A model generated the notes under the pieces. That model was not told the DNA's origin, did not search any database, and worked only from the letters and a program-made list of their open reading frames with translations. DNA of 64,000 bases. Origin: Xylaria sp. FL1777. Its lineage: Eukaryota; Ascomycota; Sordariomycetes; Xylariales; Xylariaceae. The position numbers and the translations under genes are program-made. The stretch spans positions 434,001-498,000 of the forward strand of contig MU400514.1 of the NCBI GenBank assembly GCA_022578965.1. Direction: 5' to 3'. Below are positions 34,845-45,110 of this stretch, in pieces; positions within the stretch are counted from its first letter, which is position 1, and each line of letters starts with the position of its first letter.

Positions 34845-37800
34845 ATGTCCATCCCACCTGATGCGGCCTCCGAAGCCGAGTATCTTCTAGAACGAGACGA
34901 TGTGGTAGCGCGCACCGTCATGGCCGAAGTTCCAGTTACCGTATCCTTACTTTCGAAGAAAAACAAGCAACAGACGCCCCAGCAAGCCATCGATGAGTTT
35001 TGGACCAAATTCACTACCAAGGCGCCTGGAAAAGGTTCGTAGGGCTGTGCTATGCTGTGCTGCGCTGTGTCGTGTCGCCCTGGTTCTATATATGTATATG
35101 TGTATATGTATATATATATATATATATAAACATATCTATATGACACCTGGGAGAGCCGGGAGATGTATATTTCCCATCCAAACACTAACCTCGTTATAGC
35201 AACAACCGTCATCCCCTCCAACCAGTATGCTGAACAAGCAGCCCGACGGTCGACTAAGGCCGGCGCGGGCACGACGACACAGGCGTCCTACGACGAAGCA
35301 GCAGCCGTGTGCAAGGCCAAGGTCGCCAAGATCGTCAAGGAGTGCCGCCGTGTGAACCAGGTTAGTCACTGGCGCCTTTTACTCTCCCTCTCAGAATGTC
35401 TCAGAGTCATGAATCTCCTAATCTGGAATCACCCGCCCTTGCTGCTCCTGCAAGCTTCCGAAACTCTGAAGAATCCATACCACATGCCGAGTTTACTAAC
35501 CCCAGCGTTCTCAAAAATAGAAATACCGGGACCCGCACTTCGACCTCGAGCTAGACCTCAAATGGGGGGTCCGCGATACGCTCGAATCGCTGTGCAACGC
35601 GAAGGAGAAGCAGCCCGAGTCGTCGTTCCACCCCAAGAGCGTCAAGCGCGTACTCGACATCTTCGATGTGCCTAAGTTCTACATCGACGGGCCGACCGCC
35701 AATGACGTGCGCCAGGGCCGCGACGGTGACTGCTGGCTGCTCGCAGCGCTGTGCACGCTCAGCAACAAGCCTAGCCTGATCGAGCGGGTGTGCGTGGCGC
35801 GCGATGAGCAGGTCGGCGTCTACGGCTTTGTCTTCCACCGCGACGGCGAGTGGATCTCCGAGATCATCGACGACAAGCTGTTCCTCACCAAGCCCGACTT
35901 CGACGAGAGCGTACTTGAGCGCCTGCTCTGGGAAGACCGCGAGCGCGTCGACTCCGAGGAGCAGTACCGCAAGGCCTATCAGAGCGGCTCGGGAGCCCTC
36001 TACTTTGCGCAGTGCGAGCATGCCAACGAGACGTGGCTGCCGCTGCTCGAGAAGGCGTATGCCAAGGCCCACGGGGACTACCAGGCAATCGAGGGCGGGT
36101 TCACGGGCGAAGGCATCGAGGATCTCACGGGTGGGGTCACGACCGAGCTCTACACCACCGACATCCTGGACAAGGAGTACTTCTGGCGCGAGGAGCTGAT
36201 GAAGGTCAACGACGAGTTCCTCTTTGGGTGCTCGACCGGAATGTGGGGGGCCGTCTGGGGCGATCGCAAGGGCATCGTCGAGCTGCACGCGTATTCGGTC
36301 ATGCGGGCCGTCGAGATGGACGGCAAGCGCCTCGTGCTACTGAAGAACCCCTGGGGCAGAGGCGAGTGGACGGGGCCGTGGAGCGACGGGTCCAAGGAGT
36401 GGACGGCAGAGTGGCTAACGAAGCTCAACCACCGCTTCGGCGACGACGGCAACTTCTGGATCTCCTACGATGACTTGCTGCGCAAGTACCAGGCCTTCGA
36501 CCGCACGCGCCTCTTTGGTCCCGACTGGAAGGTTACCTCGACGTGGACCACTGTCTCCGTCCCCTGGACCCTCGACTACCACGACACGTATTTCGTCTTC
36601 TCGCTGGCGAAGGCGGGCCCCGTCGTGCTCATCCTCTCGCAGCTCGACGACCGGTACTACCGCGGTCTCGAGGGCCAGTACCGCTTCGAACTGAACTTCC
36701 GCCTGCACAAAAGGGGCCAGGAGGACTACGTGGTCCGCAGTATCGCGCCCTATCGCCATACCCGCTCCGTCAACGTCGAGTTGGAGCTTGAGGAGGGCGA
36801 GTACACGGTCCTGATGAAGGTCAACGCGACCCGAGACCTAGACGTCCTGCCCATAGAAGAGGTGATTCGCAACTATGCTCGGAACCGTAGGGACAAGCTC
36901 GTAGCCGTGGGCATGTCGTACGACCTGGCCCACAGTAAAGGCAAAACGATCGAAACGGAAGAGGAGAAGCGAGCGAAGAAAGCGGCCGAGAAGCGCAAGA
37001 AGGACAAGGAGCGTGCAGATTTGAAAAAGCAGATCATGGAAGCCCGCCGTAACCAATACTACCTCGACGTCAAGGAGTATAACAAGAGGAAGGAGAAGAA
37101 GGAGAAGGCCAAGGCGAAGCAACGCGCCAAGAAGGCCGCTAAGGCAGCCAAGGAGGCACTGCATGACCCTGCGTCTACGGATAAGCAGAAGAATGAAAAG
37201 CAAGGGCAGAGTGATGTTCTGGGTGCCCCCGCTGAGCCGGCTGCGGAATCTAGTGGTGCTAATGCTGGTTCCGACTCGAAGCCTGAGACGAAGAGTGATG
37301 ATGTACCGTCGTCGAAGTCTGAAGAATCAGAGGCTAAGGAAGATCCGCCCAGTCAGGCGAAGCAGGATGCCCTTCCTGCTCCCGAAGTAGCAGACAAGGC
37401 TACTACTACTGAAGAAGACGAGAAAAAGGTTACAGACAACGCTTCCCCATCCGAGCAGCAAAAACAGCAGGAAGAACACGAAGAAGATTCCTCAGACTCC
37501 TCGGACTCCGAGGTCTCCTCTGTGTCGGAGATTAGTGTCCGGGAGCTCGACATCCAACTGAAAGAGCGTGCGGACGCGCCGCCGCCACCGCCGGCTCCAG
37601 GCCCGCCGGTCGGAACCCCCGAGGAGGAAGAAGACGAGTTCGAGAGCAACCCGTGGAACGCCGTCGCCACGGTTGGCCTGCGCGTGTACTACAAGGTTGC
37701 CAAGGGCGACGCCGACAAGGAGATCGTCAAGCTGCGCGTTGTGCGGCCCAATCCTTATGCGCGCAAGGACGACAAGGATGGCGAAGACGGCGACGTGAAG

Positions 37801-37887
37801 GAGGCTGAGGACGATGGTAAAGGGGATGATGATGAGGGCGAGAAGAAGTCCAAGGGGCTTGATGTTGATGACAGTGCCAAGGAGTGA
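34845..37887 (+). CDS. Calpain-family cysteine protease with charged C-terminal tail
   Basis: Exons 34845-35034, 35200-35360 and 35521-37887 give 905 residues. The start ATG has a good context (CCGCCATGTCC). The catalytic triad is complete: C188 in QGRDGDCWLLAAL, H373 in ELHAYSV and N393 in KNPWGRGEW, with the oxyanion Gln at Q182. A beta-sandwich (C2-like/CBSW) domain follows at about 440-580. From about 600 to 690 the chain is Lys/Glu/Ala-rich and coiled-coil-like. Then come a long disordered acidic region, a Pro run and a short ordered segment near 835-862 (NPWNAVATVGLRVYYKVAK). Cytosolic, probably Ca2+-regulated limited proteolysis is expected from the family. It is not the PalB/Rim13 type, which has a MIT domain; none is seen here. 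The gene is intact. Confidence 0.92.
35087..35128 (+). repeat. TA-rich microsatellite in calpain intron 1
   Basis: TATG/TATA repeats lie inside the first calpain intron, clear of both splice sites. Confidence 0.85.
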
Positions 37888-38686
37888 GTTTTTTTTTTTT
37901 TTTTTTGCCTTTTCCTTTTGAACCCTTTTCTTCTGCGGTTGGGCTTTTTGTCGGGTTTGGACCCTGGACCTGGCTCTTTGGATGTTGTCTACTCTCGGGC
38001 GTGCCTTGGATTCCTTTATTTGGTTGTTTTTTGTTTTATGCGAACGCTGGTCTAACCTTGAGTGCTCCTTTTCAGTGCCACGCTCGAAGGCGACGGAGAA
38101 CAGAGGAAGAAGAGCATCTTGTCGCTTGTGCCTTCTTGAGTCGGATACTATGAATATGGCTATGGCGCCGCTGTCGTGATGGATAAAATTGAGACGTGTA
38201 GGATCAAGAGAAATTGTGTTTAGGGGAAGGATAATGAAAATTGAGCTGATACTCCTACTAATTCACTTTGCACTTTGCGGGATTGACCTCCCGCCTAGGT
38301 ACTCGCCTAATGCGAAACTGGTTGGGACCAGACCTCACTCTTACGGACATTGATTAGGTTGTTATGCTTACTACCATGGTCATGAAATTGAATCTCACGA
38401 TACCCTTGAGGACGAAGCATGTACCAATTAGCACTAGTTCTCATGGCTATTCTCACTAATCACTTATCATTTCATTTGAACTTGGGGTATCTTAAGTATG
38501 AGCCTCGCCACGCATTAATAATGCAACGCAATTCCAACCACAGGAAACTAGATAGATGATGCTTTTCTCCTGAAACGCCGACGCTTGATAAACAAATGAC
38601 TATCTAATCTAGGCCATTTCTCTTCCATGATGACAAGCGCTTGGTATTTCGTAGCCAAGTATAAGTTTAACTACACCAAGGGTTTA
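37888..38686. other. Convergent 3' intergenic stretch with T-run
   Basis: A run of about 18 T begins right after the calpain stop codon (37,889-37,906). The frame at 37,884-38,153 is low-complexity Phe-rich sequence from this T-rich DNA. No gene is supported. Confidence 0.6.
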
Positions 38687-39625
38687 TCATAATCGATCAA
38701 GTAATTTCTCGACCTTATCTTGTTCGAGGGAGTCGAGGTCCATGAAATCCTGGTCGCCGTCCATCGCGCGCGACGCGCTCTTGTTTGGTAGCTGTGCAAT
38801 GCGGCCGGCGACTCGCGCGAGGAGAAGACGCATCCTCTCCAACTCGCGCTCTACCTCGCCGTTCCGCGTTATCAGGTTCTCCTGCACCGATGTCGGCGGG
38901 TGGGATGTTTCGGCCGGGGTAGGCTGTATGGTGTCGTCGTGGTCGTCTCTTGACTCGAAGGGTGCGAGGAGCGCGGCTATGCGACGGAGACGTTCAACTC
39001 GCCCGCGCACCTCTTGCCGTCTCGCTGAGAGCGATGTGAGGGTTGCCGTCTGCTCGGAATAGCGCCGTGTTTCGAGGGGGTGGGCGTCGGCTTCGCGCGG
39101 CTTGTGCAGGTCCCACGTTGGAGGGAGGGCGGCGATGGCTTCGTCGGCTGCTGCGGGTGGGATGGAGCGTTAGTTTGACGTGGATTGGGCTTGTTTTCGG
39201 GGACATGGCATTGTATTGTATTGGGATGGCTCATGTCATGTCATGTTTACGCGGTTGGGCAGGACGAGGACGGACATACTGAAATCCGCGCCCACCCTCA
39301 ATCGCTGCCTCTCGTTGGCCACGTCTCCCTCGTCGCCCTCGGCATCGTCACCTCGCAATGCCCGCTCCGCCTCCTCGTAGAAAAGCGCCTCGATCTGCTC
39401 GGCGAGATGGCGCGAGGCCTGGGGCGCGTACACGCGGCGGGCATGTTGCGACAGGGTGTGGTTCAGCCGGTAGATTGCGTCGTCTACGGCACGCGCCGAG
39501 AGCCCGTCTTCTGCGCGTTCGTTGGATGCGCGCCAGGTGGCTGAGGGCACGAGCGCCTGTGAGAGGTGCAGTGTCTGTGTAGCTAGGAATGCTGACTTGT
39601 GGGCGATGATGGTGGGAGGTGCCAT
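38687..39625 (-). CDS. fta4: Kinetochore Sim4-complex subunit Fta4
   Basis: Two exons, 39280-39625 and 38687-39150, spliced across a 129-bp intron; 269 residues. The N-terminal part, with a TWRASNE motif, VDDAIYRLNH and YAPQASRHLAEQIE, matches the fungal Fta4 family of inner-kinetochore (CCAN/Sim4-complex) proteins. The rest consists of long helices with heptad-like spacing, split by a polar Thr/Pro-rich linker, and ends in an acidic tail (DGDQDFMDLDSLEQDKVEK). The protein should work in the nucleus at centromeres, helping to load or retain CENP-A and attach the outer kinetochore. It is convergent with calpain and divergent from the CoA-transferase. The intron carries CATGT tandem words. The splice is well supported: the exon codons join to DFTADEAI. 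Confidence 0.83.
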
Positions 39626-40369
39626 TGCAGCGTTTCGCGGTTTAGTTAGGGTCTTGCTTTGAAAGGGAAGAGGTAGATGGCAACGCTCTACGTAAGTAGG
39701 TACTAGGTACTTAAAAGTAGGTAGGTAGTAGCGTTGGCGACACCGAAACCCACTGAAGCTTGACGCGTCTTAGCTATCAGACCCCGCGTTTCCACCACCT
39801 ACCTGCATGACGTACCTACAGTAGGTGATGGTGGAGACAACCAATTTGCGGCTATGATAGCGGGGCAATTCCTTAGGTACCTGGGAGTAGGCCTCCTTTT
39901 TCTCTTAGATTGGCATATTTTCGAAGTGGGCATAATCTTCATTAGAACGATAACCTGGCAGTCCCAAACAGGTACTATTTCGCATTTCCTGAAAGGCCAT
40001 CACCGAATCTAACTCACACGTTGATGTAATGAGGTTTCTAATGGAACTTCTGAGGTTAAGTTCCGAAGCCCCGTGACGCCGATCTTAGTACCGTCCAACT
40101 TGCTCAGCAGGGAAAGGTATAGCCGGCGGTTATAAGGCTATTGATACCATCATCGCCGCGATTAATATGTTCACGCACTCGGAAAATCAGGTAAAATATA
40201 GCTATGGATAATACTCCATCAAGGAATTTCCCCGCAGTTTACTTACTACTTACCTACATACATACTTGCAATAGCTGAATGCGAAGCGTCGCCTTGATAC
40301 CTTTGTATTCATCGCCCCGTGGGCTTCTTTTCTCATCACTTCCAAGCTTGCCTCACGACGACTGACAGT
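39626..40369. other. Divergent promoter region of fta4 and CoA-transferase
   Basis: This 744-bp stretch separates the two start codons. It has several TAGGTA/CCTACC words (for example 39,697-39,730 and 39,799-39,826). No gene is seen. Confidence 0.6.
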
Positions 40370-42277
40370 ATGGATACTTACACGATACAAAAGGAGGCAG
40401 CGCGGATCTTTCACTCGGTACTATTGACGGATGAGCGGCTGGAGATACCGGACGAGGTCCGCACGCTCGCTGAAAGAACCTCTTTTGACCCGTCCGCGCT
40501 CTCGAAGCCGTTCTTGCCTGCGCCAGTGAAGTGTACCGAGTCGAGCGCGGCGTTGGTGAGTCGTGCAAGGGCCATTCATTTCTTATCCTGCCGGTCGACG
40601 AGAACGGGAGAACGGGAGACTGTTATCCTGACTAGATATCGGGCTGCGTGATTTGCACATTCCTGGGGCTGCGGTGCATGTTTTTTCAAGATGGGGACTG
40701 ACTGACTAACGTTTTGGTACCTCTGAAGTGGGCGCTTCTCGGCACGTTCGGCAACGCCATCGCCGAACGACGGTATGGCATTACACAGTCGTGCGCTGTC
40801 AGCAGCGACGTCGCGAGTCTATTCCTATTCTCGTTCCTGCTCCTGCGCGTCGGTGGAAAGCCTATCGCAAACCCCGAGATCGCGGCGCGCTATTCCGTCT
40901 ACGACCTCACGGCTCAGATGACGCCCTGGCGCCGCCTCGTCACGAACGTGTATCCCACGCGCGATGGCCGCTGGTTCCATCTCCATGGAGGGCTAGATTC
41001 GGATAAGAGCTTGCGTATGTTAGGCTTACCCGCGCGCTTGGACCTTGTGGATGAGATGGAGGTTATTCGACGATTAGAGGAGAACGTGGTCAAGTTCGAT
41101 GCGGAGTGGTTGGATACTGAAGTGAATGAGTATTGGAGACAGGCCGGAGGTATCTGCCTCACCCACGAGGAATACCGCGACAGTGAGCAGGGGAAGGCGG
41201 TTGCTGATGAGCCACTGTATACGGTAGAAGAGTTTTTGAGCGAACAGTTGCCTCCTGTGCCCTGGCCGGAAGTCAATACGGCGACGTTCCGTCCGTTAGA
41301 GGGTGTTAAGCTGGTGGATCTTACGAGAGCTATTGCCGGACCTACTATCGCGAGACTTGCGGCACTGTTTGGCGCTACCGTCGTTCGGGTGTCGAATATG
41401 GAATTACCAGATCTGGGGATCGTATTGTTCGAGAGTAACCTGGGTAAGCGGGACGCGCATCTGAATCTGAAGACAGAGGACGGACGAAAGGCGCTACGGG
41501 AGTTGATACAGGATGCTGACGTAGTGCTCGATGGATATCGGCCCGGTGTACTTGAGAGATTGGGGTTTGGTCCGAAGTATTTACATGAAATGGCTAAGAG
41601 AAGGGGGAAAGGCATCGTCTACGCCCGCGAGAACTGCTATGGATGGAAGGGACCATGGAAACATCGTAGTGGGTGGCAACAAATCAGCGATGCCGTCACC
41701 GGCATCGGCTGGTTGTTTGGTGGTATGTGGGGTCGAGATGAGCCGGTGATGCCCTTTCTCCCTAACTCGGACTTCCAGACGGGCATCGTGGGTTGCATTG
41801 GAGTCATGAACGCGCTAGACAGAAGGAACAAGAAGGGAGGAAACTACCTTGTCTCGACATCGCTAAATCAGCTGAATAGTTTTTTAATATCTCTGGGCAC
41901 GCAATCCCGGGAAGTCCAGCAGAATTTGCGCGAGATGTGGCCGGATATGCTGCAGTTTCGATACTATGATGATTTACATCGTCAGATGAGAGTGGTGTGT
42001 AATCTCACCGATCTGTCGAGATATACCAATACTGATCATGGCTACTGAATAGCTCGTAAGTTCCTTACCTAAGGTTGCGCCTCAGTTGTTCCAGATGAAA
42101 AATTTCCGGACGATGAAGGCGAATTTGGGCGTTCCAGATGAGGATATGACGTTTCTTGGACCAGCTGTCACTTACGATACTACCGAGCTCAGGTATAACT
42201 GGGGTAGTTGCATGCGAGGCACGCACAAACCAAAATGGTCGGAGGACATAAGCGAAAATCACGTCGGTTTGGACTAG
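40370..42277 (+). CDS. Class III CoA-transferase (CaiB/BaiF family)
   Basis: Exons 40370-40555, 40729-41994 and 42053-42277 join in frame to 558 residues. The layout is that of fungal CaiB/BaiF proteins: an N-terminal segment with WALLGTFGNAIAERRYG and TPWRRLVTNVYPTRDGRWFH, then the core motif RPLEGVKLVDLTRAIAGPT near 263-281. It continues with GYRPGVLERLGFG, the SDAVTGIGWLFG block and a C-terminal part with PAVTYDTTELRYN. The enzyme should move CoA between carboxylic acids (formyl-CoA or carnitine-CoA transferase type); the acid is unknown. A stop at 42,048 in the middle frame is removed by the last intron (41,995-42,052), which restores a continuous family-like C-terminus. The nearest neighbour is convergent, only 110 bp away. 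Confidence 0.9.
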
Positions 42278-42387
42278 GTCCTAGTTAGAAATGTACAAAT
42301 CTAAGTGTTTTTAGAGGGTATCACGCGTCGTTATAATACTATTTACATCGTTTCCGATCTCCGACTTGGTGACGCTCCTGAGGCTTT

Positions 42388-43788
42388 TCACAGTGGAGCT
42401 TTGATGAAAGACCCTGTATGATCGGGTCCAACCCATGGTGTGGCTTCATAATCGTCTTCTTGTTCGTCTTGGCTCTCATCTTCGCCCATAGCTTCGTACG
42501 TGTGTTCAGCACCATAGCTGGTTGTCCTGGTCCTAGCAAAGGAATCCACTACAGAAGCGCGTGCTCCGGTCGGAATAGATGACGTTAAGATGGGTTGCGA
42601 AGGCGTATAGCAACTCGGCGGAGCCGGTAAATGGTGGTTTGGTGTGGCATTGGTCGCCGAACTTGAAATTGAGATTTCAGTAACAGGGCCAGGCTCTTCT
42701 GCTTCCACTGTTGCGATAGCAGCCTGCCACTGTAACATCTCAGCTGCAATTCGCCGGCGAGATCGAGGAGAACGAGCGCGTATATGTCGAAGCTTCTCAT
42801 CAAATGATTTCAAGTCGGGACCTATACCCAGGCTAGCTGTTGATTGGGTCATGGATACGTCCGCCCCCTCCTCTAACTGACGCCTTAGCTGTAGATCTCG
42901 TTTCCAACGTCTTCGATGCCCTAGTCGATCCTCAAGTTCTAGCCGTGATCCCTGGAGGCTCTTAGCCTGACTGTTTATCTTAGGTTTCCTGGGCATCGGT
43001 GGTCGAGGCATGGGATTCTTAGTCCTCATCATGGACCTTACAATATCACTTCGAGCCTTTTCTTGTTCAGATATGGGCTCGTTGGTGCACTTCTTATATT
43101 GATTTTGATATGTGCAATTCGCGCAAGCATGCCTCAGCGTACTGTTTGCTAAGACGGCGGGCGGCGAGACCACGCACCGCGCGAAGGGCCCATTCCTCAG
43201 TAAGCAGTTGCGACATGGGTTTGGATTCACCTGGCCGCATAGATAGATCATGAGAGAACTATAATCATGAGGCGTCCGTGGCACAAAGCTACCAGCAAGG
43301 CGGTACTGATTCCACTCGATAGACCTTAATGTCGGCTGATCGGCGAGGGCCTGAGCTAGTGGGTGCAGGGGCTCTGGAGCGTTGGCGAACTCAAATGGTA
43401 AGCTCTGCAGGGCACTCTTCCAGGCAGTCATTTCACTACGCATGCTGGCATCGCCTTGTGCTTGGGCTTCACTGCCTCTGACACTGGAGATGGGTGTCGT
43501 TGAGGCTGACGAGTTCATAGCTGCAGCCACCGACGTGTGGATTGACGGTGGCGGCGCAGGCGATGCTGGTGTTGCCGATGCTGCTATTGGGGCTGGTATT
43601 TGTCCCCGTGCACTCTCCTTGGCTGCGGCGTCGTCAGGTCTAAGAGAGTCTATTTCCTGATGGGCGAATTCCTTATGGATAGATGGTGGTTGCTTTGAGT
43701 TCGGGGTCGATGTTCGACGAGCATACCAACTAGCTGTGGCAGCCTCGGCAATGGAATGAAAATCCGTGTTCGCCGCATCTTCCGCCAT
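42388..43788 (-). CDS. DUF3716 domain protein with Cys-rich module
   Basis: A single-exon gene of 466 residues from ATG 43788; the same frame is open two codons further upstream but only from a GTG. The centre carries the Cys pattern C184, C192, C195, C205, C222, C225 and C234, in the wording PCRNCLLRNGPFARCVV and HACANCTYQNQYKKC. This fits the fungal DUF3716 module, a probable zinc-binding fold found in putative nuclear or DNA-associated proteins. Around it the chain is disordered: Ala/Ser/Pro-rich before, and then a basic helical region (about 285-345) and an acidic tail. The function is unknown; a transcription-related role is only a guess. Its 3' end faces the CoA-transferase at 110 bp. 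Confidence 0.85.
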   Translation of the reverse strand: MAEDAANTDFHSIAEAATASWYARRTSTPNSKQPPSIHKEFAHQEIDSLRPDDAAAKESARGQIPAPIAASATPASPAPPPSIHTSVAAAMNSSASTTPISSVRGSEAQAQGDASMRSEMTAWKSALQSLPFEFANAPEPLHPLAQALADQPTLRSIEWNQYRLAGSFVPRTPHDYSSLMIYLCGQVNPNPCRNCLLRNGPFARCVVSPPAVLANSTLRHACANCTYQNQYKKCTNEPISEQEKARSDIVRSMMRTKNPMPRPPMPRKPKINSQAKSLQGSRLELEDRLGHRRRWKRDLQLRRQLEEGADVSMTQSTASLGIGPDLKSFDEKLRHIRARSPRSRRRIAAEMLQWQAAIATVEAEEPGPVTEISISSSATNATPNHHLPAPPSCYTPSQPILTSSIPTGARASVVDSFARTRTTSYGAEHTYEAMGEDESQDEQEDDYEATPWVGPDHTGSFIKAPL

Positions 43789-44898
43789 TCTCACTACGGA
43801 GTTGGAGAGCCTAGTCTACGTAGATGGCAGAAATGTCCAAACGGTAGAGCAGAGCTTTATGTACAGAGCTTAGAGAGAGAGACAGGGAGAGTGATAGATA
43901 GACCCGAGATACGCGCGTGGGCTGCAGGTGGCGTTTCAAGGTGGCGTGGCGTCCCAAATACGGTACCTAGAGAATAAACTGGCTGCATTGATCGAAATCC
44001 GTGTGCATTGGTATCGTATAGTATAGCACTTTCGCAATCCCGTTTCTAATAATCAGGTATCAACCTATGCATATGATGACCAACAACCGGTAGAATTGAA
44101 TGAGGCTAGAGCCTGTCATCTTTAACTGTCGTAAACGACAATCGGTTAAATTACACCTAGTGAGGCTAGCTAAGGGGACTAAAAAAATACATTACATAAG
44201 CCACTAAGTACCTAGCCTACCCACATATAGTACATACATATGGTATATATGTACGAAGGTACTACGAAGTATTTTGTAACTTAACTACCTCTTACTAAGG
44301 TACCTAGATAGGTACATACTTGTCATGATAATTGGGATAGCACATAACTAAGTACTTAGATATACACGCAACCGTGGTAGCCAATCATAGTGATTGTCTT
44401 GCTAATGATGATTAGCTACCCGAAAGGGAGACGTTCGAAAGTTTTGTCCCTTGCCTCCTCTCTAGGCGACAAGCTGGCTAGGGATGCAACTTGTGACCAA
44501 TCCTGTTAGAAATGAGAATCAAAAAAAGAAAAGCTTGTGTTATATTTCCGCGCTTAGAAAAGACTATTATCAATAAAAAGGTCACAATATCGAAGGAGTT
44601 CTTGTAAGCAATAGAGCAACAACCGTAGAGCTGAAAGATCTCATTGGAGGGTCATCTGGTCAACTCTATCTTCGCCTCCCTACGGGAATCGGTTCTTTGT
44701 GTCAATAATATTTATCCCCGGGTTTGTTTTAGAAAGGCTGAGGCGTAGCCTTTAAGGTCCAGCAGTGCCCCTTTCATAACCTACTGCTAAGGGCATGATC
44801 TGCTCTTATCTGACACAATCACTAGGCATCGACTTCGTTACGTTTGAGCTGCTGAATCCCCAGCTAAAGAGAGGTTGTACCTATAATATCAGAGGTTA

Positions 44899-45018
44899 TT
44901 GTCCCGAAGTGAATGGGTAGTCCATACGCAGTCACATAGCAGGTAGTAAAGGGGTCAGTAGCCGGTACGTTGGTCAATTGGCCCCTAGGGCTTCCTAATG
45001 GTAGTTGGTAGAAATAGC

Positions 45019-45056
<38 letters not shown>

Positions 45057-45110
45057 TAATCCTACTCTATAGACCCTGTAGGTCTATATATAACTATATT
45101 ACCTGACATA
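44899..45110 (+). repeat. Dispersed repeat, copy A (partner inverted at 58,695-58,926)
   Basis: This sequence matches the reverse complement of 58,695-58,926 along its length. Shared blocks include CGCAGTCACATAG, AGGGGTCAGTAGCC, TTGGTCAATTGGCCCCTAGGG and AATAGCCCATATATATA, with small indels. Copy A has a 35-bp TA expansion (45,021-45,055) where copy B has a few units. No terminal inverted repeats or target duplication are obvious. Confidence 0.82.
45021..45055. repeat. (AT)n microsatellite
   Basis: Uninterrupted AT dinucleotide repeat of about 17 units, located inside dispersed repeat copy A. Confidence 0.95.

Noticed and set aside
35551..36288. Minus-strand open frame, 245 codons, with protein-like look
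   Set aside because: Lies exactly opposite the conserved calpain protease core; the sense strand has the catalytic motifs, so this is a codon-bias shadow.
40914..41615. Minus-strand open frame, 233 codons
   Set aside because: Antisense to the CoA-transferase core; Ser/Arg-rich and without a domain.
41995..42050. Premature stop suggesting that the CoA-transferase is truncated
   Set aside because: A canonical GTGTGT..TAG intron removes it and restores the family C-terminus.
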